Assembly: GCA_910588965.1 (NCBI GenBank)
Contig: CAJUSO010000006.1
Coordinates: 24,392-88,391, forward strand
DNA from: an uncultured Lachnospiraceae bacterium
Lineage (GTDB): Bacteria > Bacillota > Clostridia > Lachnospirales > Lachnospiraceae
Direction of reading: 5' to 3'
DNA: 64,000 nucleotides
Below the pieces are notes generated by a model. That model did no database searches. It was not told the DNA's origin and saw only the letters and a program-made list of their open reading frames with translations. The stretch's first letter is position 1. Every line of letters begins with the position of its first letter. Positions 25,104 through 33,724 of the stretch are shown piece after piece. A program made the translations under genes and the position numbers.

Positions 25104-26495
25104 ATGGATTTGACGAGTATAAAGGATTTGTACCGCAGGAAAGAAGAATACCTGGATAAGGAGGTAGCCATCGGCGGATGGGTCAGGAGCATCCGCAGTT
25201 CCAAGGGGTTTGGGTTTATCGTGGTGAACGACGGTACTTTTTTTGAGCCCCTGCAGGTGGTGTACCATGACAGGCTTGAGAACTTTTCAGAAGTGGAGAA
25301 ATTAAACGTAGGGGCGGCCATCCTGGTAAAAGGGAAGCTGGTGCCTACCCCCCAGGCGAAGCAGCCCTTTGAAATCCAGGCAGCGGAAGTCCAGGTGGAG
25401 GGCCAGTCCACGCCGGATTACCCCCTGCAGAAAAAACGCCATAGCTTTGAATATTTAAGGACAGTTTCCCATCTGCGCCCCCGTACCAATACCTTCCAGG
25501 CAGTGTTCCGCGTGCGGTCACTGGTAGCCTATGCCATCCACAAGTTTTTCCAGGAGAGGGATTTTGTGTATGTGCATACGCCGTTGATTACGGGGAGCGA
25601 CTGTGAGGGTGCTGGGGAAATGTTCCAGGTGACGACCCTGGATTTGGGGGATGTCCCCAAATCCCAGGATGGAGCCATTGATTTTACCCAGGATTTCTTC
25701 GGCAAGCCTACGAACCTGACAGTCAGCGGGCAGCTCAACGGGGAGGCTTATGCCATGGCCTTTAAAAATATCTATACCTTCGGGCCAACGTTCCGTGCAG
25801 AGAACTCCAACACCACCCGCCATGCGGCGGAATTCTGGATGATTGAGCCGGAAATTGCGTTTGCGGACTTGGAGGACGATATGATACTGGCAGAGGGCAT
25901 GCTGAAGTATATCATAGGATATGTGCTGGAGCATGCGCCGGAAGAGATGCAGTTTTTTAACAATTTTGTGGACAAGGGCCTGTTGGAGAGGCTGCACCAT
26001 GTCATGGAATCAGAATTTGCCCATGTGACATACACAGAGGCCATAGAAATCCTGGAAAAGAACAATGGGAATTTTGAATATAAGGCTTCCTGGGGTGCGG
26101 ACCTGCAGACAGAGCATGAGCGTTACCTGACAGAAGAGGTGTTTAAGCGCCCGGTATTTGTGACAGATTATCCCAAGGAAATCAAAGCTTTCTACATGAA
26201 GCAGAACCCAGACGGCAAGACCGTGGCAGCCGTAGACTGCCTGGTGCCTGGCATCGGCGAGATTATCGGCGGAAGCCAAAGGGAAGACGATTATGGGAAG
26301 CTGTGCCAGAGGATGGAGGAATTGGGCCTTCGGAAAGAGGATTACGGTTTCTACCTGGATCTGCGCAGGTACGGCTCTGCCAGGCATGCAGGATTTGGCC
26401 TGGGCTTTGAGCGCTGCGTGATGTACCTGACAGGCATGGGCAATATCCGGGACGTGGTGCCTTTCCCCAGGACAGTGAAAAACTGCGAGCTGTAA
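25104..26495 (+). CDS. asnS: Asparagine--tRNA ligase
   Basis: A class IIb aminoacyl-tRNA synthetase, 463 residues, full length. The N-terminal OB-fold anticodon-binding domain includes VAIGGWVRSIRSSKGFGFIVVNDG. Class II motifs are visible: motif 2 around FRAENSNTTRHAAEFWMIEPE and motif 3 in GFGLGFERCVMYLTG. The Asn form is supported by the overall match to AsnS rather than AspS (no GAD insertion, length about 460). It lies 39 bp after the foldase gene and ends at a bidirectional terminator. Confidence 0.97.
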   Translation: MDLTSIKDLYRRKEEYLDKEVAIGGWVRSIRSSKGFGFIVVNDGTFFEPLQVVYHDRLENFSEVEKLNVGAAILVKGKLVPTPQAKQPFEIQAAEVQVEGQSTPDYPLQKKRHSFEYLRTVSHLRPRTNTFQAVFRVRSLVAYAIHKFFQERDFVYVHTPLITGSDCEGAGEMFQVTTLDLGDVPKSQDGAIDFTQDFFGKPTNLTVSGQLNGEAYAMAFKNIYTFGPTFRAENSNTTRHAAEFWMIEPEIAFADLEDDMILAEGMLKYIIGYVLEHAPEEMQFFNNFVDKGLLERLHHVMESEFAHVTYTEAIEILEKNNGNFEYKASWGADLQTEHERYLTEEVFKRPVFVTDYPKEIKAFYMKQNPDGKTVAAVDCLVPGIGEIIGGSQREDDYGKLCQRMEELGLRKEDYGFYLDLRRYGSARHAGFGLGFERCVMYLTGMGNIRDVVPFPRTVKNCEL

Positions 26496-26524
26496 GCGCT
26501 TGCAGCGATGCCTATGGGAACAAA

Positions 26525-26577
26525 AAATAGCCGCAGGGGGAAGCCAGACAGAGGCATGTCCCCCAGGCGGCTATTTA
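26525..26577. terminator. Bidirectional terminator between asnS and the DHH gene
   Basis: AAATAGCCGC pairs with GCGGCTATTT, with an inner GGGG/CCCC pair, between two convergent genes. A and T runs flank both sides. Confidence 0.9.
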
Positions 26578-26626
26578 AAATTAATTGGGATACAGCAGGA
26601 AAATGGCAGAAGCCGCTGCATGGAGG

Positions 26627-27604
26627 TCAGCTGTCTTCCTGCATTTCCAAGATGGTATGGAGGAATGCGTGGTGGATAGAAGCATGCATGTTCTCCCCTA
26701 ACAAGGGGATCTTGTCCTGCTGGATCATCCCGCCGGCCATGCAAGGGTGCCCGCCCCCGCTCCCATAAGGCGCCAGCGCCTTGGCAATAAGCAGCCCGGC
26801 ATGGATATGCCCTTGTTTGCAGCGGACGGAAAAACGGAGCCCTTCCATATGCCTGGCATAGACGACAGCCATATCTACCACATCTAAAGATAAGATAAAA
26901 TCCGAAATAATGGCTACTAGGGCCTGTGCGCTGTGGAAGGGGATATACGCAAAGCCTGTGCCCTGGAAAATCTGTATGTTCTGGATAGCCGCCCCATATG
27001 CCCGCAGGTCGTCGAATTCCATGGTATTGGAATACATTTCTGCGACCAGCCCCCAGTCGGCAGAGTGGAACAAGTGGGAAAGCATTTCCATATCTAAAGC
27101 GGCGGTGCCCCGGGTAAGGTCTGCAGTATCCATCTTAATCCCGTAGGCCAAGGCGGCAGCGCAGTTGGAAGTAAGGGGGGTGCCGGTGCGCTGGAAATAA
27201 GAGGCAATGATGCAGGCGCAGGAGCCAACCGCCTGGATGTCCTGGTATTGGTACGCATAGGGGTAGAAAATAGGGTGGTGGTCGATGCAGGCTACAACCT
27301 TGCCGGCCATATTGGTGATATTGCCGTTCATTTTCTGGGAATCCACCAGTACGATGAAGTCGTCCCGCTGCATGTCTGTAATTTCCCCTTTGGAGTACAT
27401 GGCAATCCCGAAGGTGTCCAGCATTTTCTTGACGCTGACCCGGTCAATCCTCCCGTCATAGCATAAGGTGGAGGGGATGCCGTGGAAGCCCAGAAACTGC
27501 TGCAGGCCAAAAGCGCTGGAAATGGCATCGGGGTCTGGGAAATTATGTGTCTGGATATATACCCTATGGTCTTGGAGTATATTCACTAAGTCTAATGGAT
27601 CCAT
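26627..27604 (-). CDS. DHH/DHHA1-family phosphoesterase (NrnA-like)
   Basis: A 325-residue DHH-superfamily phosphoesterase. Motif I appears as THNFPDPDA, a later aspartate in IVLVDSQK, the DHH motif in ACIDHHP, and the C-terminal DHHA1 glycine motif as GSGGGHPCMAGG. Relatives include nanoRNase NrnA, which also removes phosphate from pAp, and c-di-AMP phosphodiesterases. There are no membrane or GGDEF-like parts as in GdpP. The substrate cannot be set by sequence; nanoRNA/pAp or a linear dinucleotide is likely. It is divergent from recJ, another DHH enzyme. Confidence 0.88.
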   Translation of the reverse strand: MDPLDLVNILQDHRVYIQTHNFPDPDAISSAFGLQQFLGFHGIPSTLCYDGRIDRVSVKKMLDTFGIAMYSKGEITDMQRDDFIVLVDSQKMNGNITNMAGKVVACIDHHPIFYPYAYQYQDIQAVGSCACIIASYFQRTGTPLTSNCAAALAYGIKMDTADLTRGTAALDMEMLSHLFHSADWGLVAEMYSNTMEFDDLRAYGAAIQNIQIFQGTGFAYIPFHSAQALVAIISDFILSLDVVDMAVVYARHMEGLRFSVRCKQGHIHAGLLIAKALAPYGSGGGHPCMAGGMIQQDKIPLLGENMHASIHHAFLHTILEMQEDS

Positions 27605-27653
27605 ATAGCGCTCCCTTCTGAAATTTATATCATTCCAATCTTAACATATTTTC

Positions 27654-27682
27654 TTGAAAAAGTCACCATATTTTGCTATGAT
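27654..27682 (+). promoter_or_regulatory. Promoter for recJ
   Basis: TTGAAA, a 17-bp spacer and TATGAT lie about 80 bp before the recJ start codon. Confidence 0.7.
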
Positions 27683-27760
27683 GCATAGAGAAGCAAAAAC
27701 CTCACGGCCCATAGCCTTGGGGCAGTAACGCATGGACAGAGGGGAAAGGATACGGCAGAG

Positions 27761-29521
27761 ATGGAGAAATGGGTAGTGTCCGCCAAGAAGGCAGACTTTA
27801 AAGGGATTGGGGAAAGATTTGGGATAGACCAGGTGACAGCCCGGATTATACGGAACCGGGATATTGTGGGGGACGCGGCAATCCGGGAGTACCTGCAGGG
27901 AGGCCTGGCTGATTTCCACAATCCCAGGGAAATGAAGGATATCTGCCTGGCTGCTGGGATTTTGGCGGGGAAGCTCCAGGAAGGGAAGAAAATCCGCATC
28001 TTAGGGGATTATGACATTGACGGCATCCAGTCCGTCTATATCCTGTATTCTGCATTACGCCGCTGCCAGGGGAATGTGGATTATGCCATCCCCCACCGGG
28101 TTACGGATGGGTATGGCATCAATGGGCGCCTGGTACGGCAGGCGAAAGAGGATGGGGTGGACACCATCGTAACCTGCGATAATGGGATCGCGGCACAGGA
28201 AGAAACCGCATTGGCCAAGGAACTGGGGCTTACGGTGGTCATTACGGACCACCATGAGGTCCCATACCGGGAAGAAGGCGGCAGGAGGGAATACCAGGTC
28301 CCGGCGGCAGATGCAGTGGTGAACCCCAAGCAGCCGGACTGCCCCTATCCCTTTAAAGAGCTGTGCGGCGCGGCCGTGGCATTTAAGCTGGTGCAGGTGC
28401 TGTACCAAGACCTGGGCTTTCCCCAGGAAGAGGCGTTGGGGTATCTGGAGAATGCGGCCTTTGCCACAGTTGGGGATGTGATGCCGCTGACAGGGGAAAA
28501 CCGTTCCCTGGTGAAGGAAGGCCTGAAGGCTTTGAACCGCACCCGCAATTATGGGATGCGCGCCCTTGCCATCCGCAATCACATTGCACTTGGGGAGATT
28601 AAGGCTTACCATGTGGGGTTCGTCTTAGGCCCCTGCCTCAACGCCAGCGGCCGCCTGGACACAGCGAAACGTGCCCTGGAATTATTGCTGGCTGGGGATG
28701 AATATACGGCAGCAGGGTATGCAGAGGAACTCTATGGCTTGAATGCAAGCCGCAAGGAGATGACAGAGCAGGGAGCCGGGCAGGCTAAGGCGCTGGTAGA
28801 GGGCACGTCCCTAAAGGAGGATAAGGTGCTGGTAATTTTCCTGCCAGGCCTCCATGAGAGCCTGGCAGGGATTATTGCAGGCCGTATCCGGGAACAGTAC
28901 CACCGTCCGGTGTTTGTGCTGACCGAAGGCGAAGGGGGCGTAAAAGGGTCAGGCCGTTCCATTGAGCAGTATTCCATGTACGAGGAAATGTCAAAATGCA
29001 AGGAACTGTTCCACAAATACGGCGGGCATCCCATGGCGGCAGGGCTTTCGCTGCCCAAGGAAAATGTAGGGCTGTTCCGCCAGAGGCTGAATAGGGATAC
29101 CAGCCTGACAGAAGAAGATTTACAGGGGAAAATTGTCATTGACGTGCCCATGCCGCTGGATTATATTACCAAGCCCCTGGTGGAGGAGCTTAAGGTTTTG
29201 GAACCCTTTGGCAAGTCCAATGAAAAGCCCGTATTTGCAGATAAGGATATACAGATCCTTTCCCTAAGGGTTTTGGGGAAAAACCGGAACGTATGCCGGA
29301 TGCAGGTGGAGAGCCGGGGCGGGCGCAGGATGGATGCCATCTACTTCGGCCATGTGGAGGGCTTCCTTGCTTATCTGGAAGAAAAATATGGGGAGCGCCC
29401 CGTCAGGCAGGCCATGGAAGGGCGGGGCGGCGGTATGTCCCTATCCTTTATCTATTATCCGGAAATCAATGTTTTCCAGGGGGCGGAGAGCCTGCAGATT
29501 GTGGTGAAGAATTACCGCTAG
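27761..29521 (+). CDS. recJ: Single-stranded-DNA exonuclease RecJ
   Basis: A 5'-3' ssDNA exonuclease for recombination and repair, 586 residues, near the family size. The DHH core contains LGDYDIDGIQS, TCDNGIA, and VVITDHHEVP. The DHHA1 domain has GSGRSIEQYSMYEEMSKC and KYGGHPMAAGLSL, and the C-terminal OB-fold region includes LEPFGKSNEKPVF. ATG 27761 lies a few bases after a weak purine-rich site (GGATACGGCAGAG). In many Firmicutes recJ sits beside apt; here apt is far away at 57253. Confidence 0.94.
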   Translation: MEKWVVSAKKADFKGIGERFGIDQVTARIIRNRDIVGDAAIREYLQGGLADFHNPREMKDICLAAGILAGKLQEGKKIRILGDYDIDGIQSVYILYSALRRCQGNVDYAIPHRVTDGYGINGRLVRQAKEDGVDTIVTCDNGIAAQEETALAKELGLTVVITDHHEVPYREEGGRREYQVPAADAVVNPKQPDCPYPFKELCGAAVAFKLVQVLYQDLGFPQEEALGYLENAAFATVGDVMPLTGENRSLVKEGLKALNRTRNYGMRALAIRNHIALGEIKAYHVGFVLGPCLNASGRLDTAKRALELLLAGDEYTAAGYAEELYGLNASRKEMTEQGAGQAKALVEGTSLKEDKVLVIFLPGLHESLAGIIAGRIREQYHRPVFVLTEGEGGVKGSGRSIEQYSMYEEMSKCKELFHKYGGHPMAAGLSLPKENVGLFRQRLNRDTSLTEEDLQGKIVIDVPMPLDYITKPLVEELKVLEPFGKSNEKPVFADKDIQILSLRVLGKNRNVCRMQVESRGGRRMDAIYFGHVEGFLAYLEEKYGERPVRQAMEGRGGGMSLSFIYYPEINVFQGAESLQIVVKNYR

Positions 29522-29595
29522 CGTACCCTGCATCCATAGGGCGCTGCATCGGTACGTGTTTAAAAATGCCCAGGCGGGGCAAAAGGAGGAAGCAG

Positions 29596-30582
29596 ATGTT
29601 TGGAGTCAATAAAAAGCTGGAGGAAAAGGAACAGGAAATGAAACAGGCGCTTTCCTCCAAACAGGCTGAGATAGACGGTTATGCAAATAAGCTGGCAGAG
29701 CTTGCAGGCAGCATGCAGTCAGCCTGGCAGCAGGCAGAGGAAGGCTTTGCATCCATAGAGGAAGGCCAGAAGGAATTGGCAGGCAAAATCAAAGGGCTGG
29801 CGAAATCCGTAAGTGAAGCAGGCGACAAGGCAAGGAGCCACAGCGAGAAGGCAAAGTCCCTGCAGCGGCAGGCGGGGAAGCTGGCCAGGGACGCTGAGAA
29901 GTCAGAAAGCGGCGGCAAGAAATCCCTAGCCCGGATCCAGAGGCAGGAAAAGGAAATCCTGGAAATCGTCCAGCAATATGAGAAGGTGGTGTCCCCTGCA
30001 GAAATCATAAAACCAGCGGCGTCGGGCATACGCGAGGACATCATGAAGATGCAGGAGCAGGTGGACAGCCTGGAGGATTTGGGCAAACAGATGGAGATGC
30101 GTGCGCTCCATGCAGCGATAGAGGCAGGCAGGCTAGGGGAAGAAGGCAGGGAATTTGTGGGGGCAGCAGAGGAAGTGCGCGCCTTGTCCGGGCAATATTC
30201 CTGGTTTGCCGCTTTCCTGTCTGATAAAATGAAGCATATCTTATCCAAGCTGCAAGAAGCGGAAGGGCAGGCAGGGCAGCTGGCGCAGCTTCTAAAGAAC
30301 CAGAATGTGCGCCTGGAAAAAGCAGCGGCAGAAATCAGCGGCAGCGTAGGCCAGCTGGAGGCGCCGGACGCCTCCCAGTTCATTTCCGGCATAAGGGAAC
30401 TGGCGGAAGGGATAGAGGAGGCCGCTGATGGCAGCAAGGAACTTGCCGGGCAATGCAGCCAGGCGGCAGACAACATAGGGAAAGCAGAAAAGGAGCAGGC
30501 CCAGCGGCAGAAAAGGGACTTAAGGAGCCTGCGGGATCAGGCGAAGGAGGCAACGGAATGCCTGCAGGCGGCCAAAGCCTGA
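29596..30582 (+). CDS. Soluble coiled-coil protein with MCP-like signalling hairpin
   Basis: A 328-residue, almost wholly helical protein rich in Glu, Lys, Ala and Gln. Residues about 170-205 (ALHAAIEAGRLGEEG, then FVGAAEEVRALSGQY) closely resemble the kinase-contact hairpin of methyl-accepting chemotaxis proteins (consensus ALNAAIEAARAGE and FAVVADEIRKLA). There is no membrane segment, signal peptide or sensor domain. It may be a degenerate cytoplasmic receptor that touches CheA/CheW, or a structural coiled coil that kept the hairpin. I chose ATG 29596 after AAAGGAGGA; the longer frame overlaps recJ. Confidence 0.82.
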   Translation: MFGVNKKLEEKEQEMKQALSSKQAEIDGYANKLAELAGSMQSAWQQAEEGFASIEEGQKELAGKIKGLAKSVSEAGDKARSHSEKAKSLQRQAGKLARDAEKSESGGKKSLARIQRQEKEILEIVQQYEKVVSPAEIIKPAASGIREDIMKMQEQVDSLEDLGKQMEMRALHAAIEAGRLGEEGREFVGAAEEVRALSGQYSWFAAFLSDKMKHILSKLQEAEGQAGQLAQLLKNQNVRLEKAAAEISGSVGQLEAPDASQFISGIRELAEGIEEAADGSKELAGQCSQAADNIGKAEKEQAQRQKRDLRSLRDQAKEATECLQAAKA

Positions 30583-30670
30583 AGGCTGTAGGCATGCCAT
30601 AACCTGCCAGGGGCGGCTGTGAAGGCATTGGGGGATGCATTAGCTGATTGCTAGAAAGGATTGGGAAACG

Positions 30671-31858
30671 ATGAAAAAACATAGGAAACAGATGCTTTGC
30701 CTGTTCATGGCATGTACCATAACCGTAAATGCGCCGTTGTATGCAATCGTGGCACAGGCACAGGAGGAGACGCCAGCGCCAGAAGAAGGCACGGAAGATA
30801 CCCCCCAGCACACCATAGACCAGATGATACCGGGGGATGAGGAGTTGCAGCAGCCATCCCAGGATGCAGATTTGGACCTTTCGGCGGACGATACCGCGCC
30901 GGAAACAGAAGCGCCCGTGCAGGAAGGGGAGGATAACGTAGAGAAAGATATGGATACGGCGCCGCCATCCGAAGGAATATCAGAGACAGGCGAGGCGCCA
31001 AATACAGACGCCGCATCCCCTTTAAACCAGGAAGGGGAGGTTACCGAGCCTATTACGAAGGAAGATAAGCCATACCTGGCTCTGGGGGCGAACCTGACAC
31101 AGCAGCAGCAGGCAACCGTACTGAGCCTGTTAGGCATCAACCCAGCGGAACTTTCCGAGTATGATGTGATTTATATTACCAATGAGGAAGAGCATTCCTA
31201 TTTAGGGAACTATGTGGATGCCAAAAAAATAGGGACCAGGGCCCTGTCCTCTGTCCTGATTGTAAAGCGGGAAAAAGGGAATGGGATTAATATTACTACA
31301 AAGAATATTTCTTACTGTACCATTGGCATGTATAAGAATGCGCTGATTACTGCAGGGATTACGGATGCGGACATTATTGTGGCAGGTCCCACGCCGATTT
31401 CCGGTACGGCGGCCCTGGTAGGGGCAATGAAGGCATATGCCGTTATGACCGGGGAGGCTGTTTCGGAGGAGAGTATGGATACTGCCCTAAACGAGCTGGT
31501 GCTGACCGGGGATATTGCAGAAAACGTAGGGGATTCCGAGAAGGCGGAAGAATTGATTGCTTACCTGAAGCAGGAGGTAATTGGCCGCAGCCTTGAGAGC
31601 GACAGTGAAATCCAGGAGGTGGTAGAGGATGCCTGCGACGAATTCCAGGTTAAGCTGTCTGACAGCCAGGTGCAGGAACTGGTAGGCTTATTAAAGAAAA
31701 TTGGGAGCCTGGATTTGGATTTGGACTCTATCAAGAAACAGGCGGAAGCCCTCTATGAGAAGCTTTCTGATATCAATGTGGATACCGAAGGGATTTTTGA
31801 GAAAATCAAAGGTTTTTTCCAGGGGATTATTGACTTTTTCGTAGGCCTGTTTTCCTGA
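30671..31858 (+). CDS. Secreted DUF1002 protein
   Basis: A 395-residue exported protein. An N-terminal signal peptide (basic MKKHRKQ, hydrophobic core, AQA) is followed by a highly acidic, Pro/Thr-rich stretch to about residue 125. The DUF1002 domain (B. subtilis YpuA type) covers about 130-295, with VIYITNEEEHSYLG, ALSSVLIVKREKG and DADIIVAGPTPISGTAAL. The C-terminal 100 residues are amphipathic helices ending in a hydrophobic segment (FFQGIIDFFVGLF) that may touch the membrane. The domain has no known activity; it is common in spore-forming Firmicutes. Confidence 0.88.
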   Translation: MKKHRKQMLCLFMACTITVNAPLYAIVAQAQEETPAPEEGTEDTPQHTIDQMIPGDEELQQPSQDADLDLSADDTAPETEAPVQEGEDNVEKDMDTAPPSEGISETGEAPNTDAASPLNQEGEVTEPITKEDKPYLALGANLTQQQQATVLSLLGINPAELSEYDVIYITNEEEHSYLGNYVDAKKIGTRALSSVLIVKREKGNGINITTKNISYCTIGMYKNALITAGITDADIIVAGPTPISGTAALVGAMKAYAVMTGEAVSEESMDTALNELVLTGDIAENVGDSEKAEELIAYLKQEVIGRSLESDSEIQEVVEDACDEFQVKLSDSQVQELVGLLKKIGSLDLDLDSIKKQAEALYEKLSDINVDTEGIFEKIKGFFQGIIDFFVGLFS

Positions 31859-31896
31859 GTGCCAGAACCGGCCATGTCCTGGAGGAGGAAGATGTG

Positions 31897-32757
31897 ATGG
31901 AAGCCTATACGGGATTTGCAGAGGTCTATGATTTGTTTATGGATAATGTGCCCTATGGGGAATGGGGCCGATATTTGGTTGGCTTGCTGCGGGAATATCA
32001 GGTGAGCCAGGGGATTGTGCTGGAATTAGGCTGCGGCACAGGGAAGATGACAAGGCTCTTGGCTGCGGCAGGCTATGATATGATAGGCATAGATAATTCC
32101 CAGGAAATGCTGCAGGTTGCCAGGGAAGCATCCGAAGAGCCAGAGAAGGCTTTCCTGGCATCAGTTGTGGAAGCATCCGGAGTGCCGGAAGAGGCTCCCC
32201 TGGCGCCAGACGGGGAAGGCATCCTTTATTTACTGCAGGATATGCAGGAGTTTGAATTGTATGGGACAGTCCGGGCGGTGGTAAGCGTCTGCGACTCTAT
32301 GAATTATATCTTAGAGGAGGAAGGCCTGCTGCGGGTTTTTTCATTGGTAAACAATTATTTAGACCCAGGGGGTGTTTTTATATTCGATTTGAATACCCCC
32401 TATAAATACAGGGAATTACTAGGAGAAAGCGTCGTCTGTGAGAACCGCCCAGAAGGCAGCTTTATCTGGGAGAACTTTTTTGATGAGGAGGAGCAGGTGA
32501 ATCAATACGACCTAACGCTTTTTATCCGGGAGGACGGAAGCGGCGGGGCAGGGGAAGGGCTATACCGCAAATATGAGGAGACGCATTTCCAGCGTGCCTA
32601 TGGGATTGGGCAGGTGAAGAGCCTTTTGGAGCAGGCTGGCATGGAATTTATAGCGGTTTATGATGCGTTTACCCATAATCCTCCAAAAGAGGACAGCGAG
32701 AGGGTATATTTTATTGCAAGGGAGCGGGGGAAGCCAGGCAATCAGGCAAACTTCTGA
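31897..32757 (+). CDS. Class I SAM-dependent methyltransferase
   Basis: A 286-residue methyltransferase. The SAM-binding motif I is ELGCGTGKMTRLL near residue 47, motif II includes IGIDNSQEML, and later motifs GVFIFDLNTPYKY and FIWENFFDEEEQVNQ are seen in the YqeM/CapA-like group in Firmicutes. An extra insert (about residues 85-110) lies between motif II and the post-II strand. ATG 31897 is chosen over GTG 31894 for spacing to GGAGGAGGA. It begins a run with hslO, nadE and a flavodoxin. The substrate is unknown. Confidence 0.88.
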   Translation: MEAYTGFAEVYDLFMDNVPYGEWGRYLVGLLREYQVSQGIVLELGCGTGKMTRLLAAAGYDMIGIDNSQEMLQVAREASEEPEKAFLASVVEASGVPEEAPLAPDGEGILYLLQDMQEFELYGTVRAVVSVCDSMNYILEEEGLLRVFSLVNNYLDPGGVFIFDLNTPYKYRELLGESVVCENRPEGSFIWENFFDEEEQVNQYDLTLFIREDGSGGAGEGLYRKYEETHFQRAYGIGQVKSLLEQAGMEFIAVYDAFTHNPPKEDSERVYFIARERGKPGNQANF

Positions 32758-32782
32758 GGGCAGGGATCTGTAGGTAAAGGCG

Positions 32783-32804
32783 GCCTGCCAAGGACATGGC
32801 AGGC
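32783..32804 (+). other. Small hairpin just before the hslO ribosome site
   Basis: GCCTGCCA and TGGCAGGC form an 8-bp stem around a six-base loop, about 30 bases before the hslO start. No T run follows. It could be a weak attenuator or an mRNA-stability element; function unknown. Confidence 0.4.
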
Positions 32805-32833
32805 GGCGTGATAGGAGAGTGAGGAAACGGCAG

Positions 32834-33724
32834 ATGGAGCAAGGGAAAGACTACATTGTAAGGGCGACGGCAGCAGAGGGGCAGGTACGGGCATTTGCCA
32901 TCCGTTCCCGAAAGCTGGTGGAGCAGGCCAGGATATACCATAATACAAGCCCGGTAATGACAGCGGCGCTGGGGCGGCTGCTAAGCGGCGGCGCTATGAT
33001 GGGCGTTATGATGAAGGGAGAGAAGGATTTGCTGACCCTCCAGGTTAGGGGCAGCGGTGAGGCAAAGGGCATGACGGTAACGGCAGACAGCCAGGGGAAT
33101 GTAAAGGGCTATCCCCAGGTGCCGGATGTGATGCGCCCCCCCAATGCCGAGGGCAAGCTGGATGTGGGAGGCGCGATTGGCAGCGGGATTTTAAGCGTCA
33201 TCAAAGACATAGGGCTAAAGGAGCCATATGTAGGCCAAGTGGCTTTGCAGACTTCAGAGATTGCGGAGGATTTGACCTATTATTTTGCAGCATCGGAACA
33301 AGTGCCTTCCGCCGTGGGCCTGGGCGTGCTGATGAACCGGGATAATACGGTGCGCCAGGCAGGCGGCTTTATCATCCAGCTGATGCCAGGGGCAGGGGAA
33401 GGGATTGTGGGCGCTTTAGAGGCAGCTATGGCCAAGATGGATTCCGTGACAGAGATGCTGGAGCAGGGAGACACCCCGGAAATGCTGCTGGAGCGGCTCT
33501 TGGGGAGCCTTGGCCTGGAGGTTCTGGGCCATATCCCCGCCCATTACCGCTGTGACTGTTCTAAGGAGCGCGTATCCAGGGCTGTTGCCAGCATCGGTGC
33601 GAAGGACTTAAGGGAACTGGCAGAAAGCTGCGAGCCCATCGAAGTGGCCTGCCAGTTCTGCGGCAGGCGTTATGTCTTTACCCCAGAGGATATGGAGGGA
33701 CTGTTGGAAAGGAGCCAGGCATGA
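32834..33724 (+). CDS. hslO: Redox-regulated chaperone Hsp33
   Basis: A cytoplasmic holdase switched on by oxidation, 296 residues. The N-terminal domain includes RLLSGGAMMGVMMKGEKDLLTLQ and GNVKGYPQ. The C-terminal zinc switch has all four cysteines: CDC in YRCDCSKERV and CxxC in ACQFCGRRY. I chose ATG 32834, preceded by GTGAGGAAA; an in-frame GTG at 32819 sits nearly on top of its own site. The stop overlaps the nadE start (ATGA), so the two are translationally coupled. Confidence 0.97.
   Translation: MEQGKDYIVRATAAEGQVRAFAIRSRKLVEQARIYHNTSPVMTAALGRLLSGGAMMGVMMKGEKDLLTLQVRGSGEAKGMTVTADSQGNVKGYPQVPDVMRPPNAEGKLDVGGAIGSGILSVIKDIGLKEPYVGQVALQTSEIAEDLTYYFAASEQVPSAVGLGVLMNRDNTVRQAGGFIIQLMPGAGEGIVGALEAAMAKMDSVTEMLEQGDTPEMLLERLLGSLGLEVLGHIPAHYRCDCSKERVSRAVASIGAKDLRELAESCEPIEVACQFCGRRYVFTPEDMEGLLERSQA

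Noticed and set aside
29679..30476. Minus-strand frame rich in Ser/Ala opposite the coiled-coil protein
   Set aside because: A composition shadow of Glu/Ala/Lys codons; no ribosome site or family.
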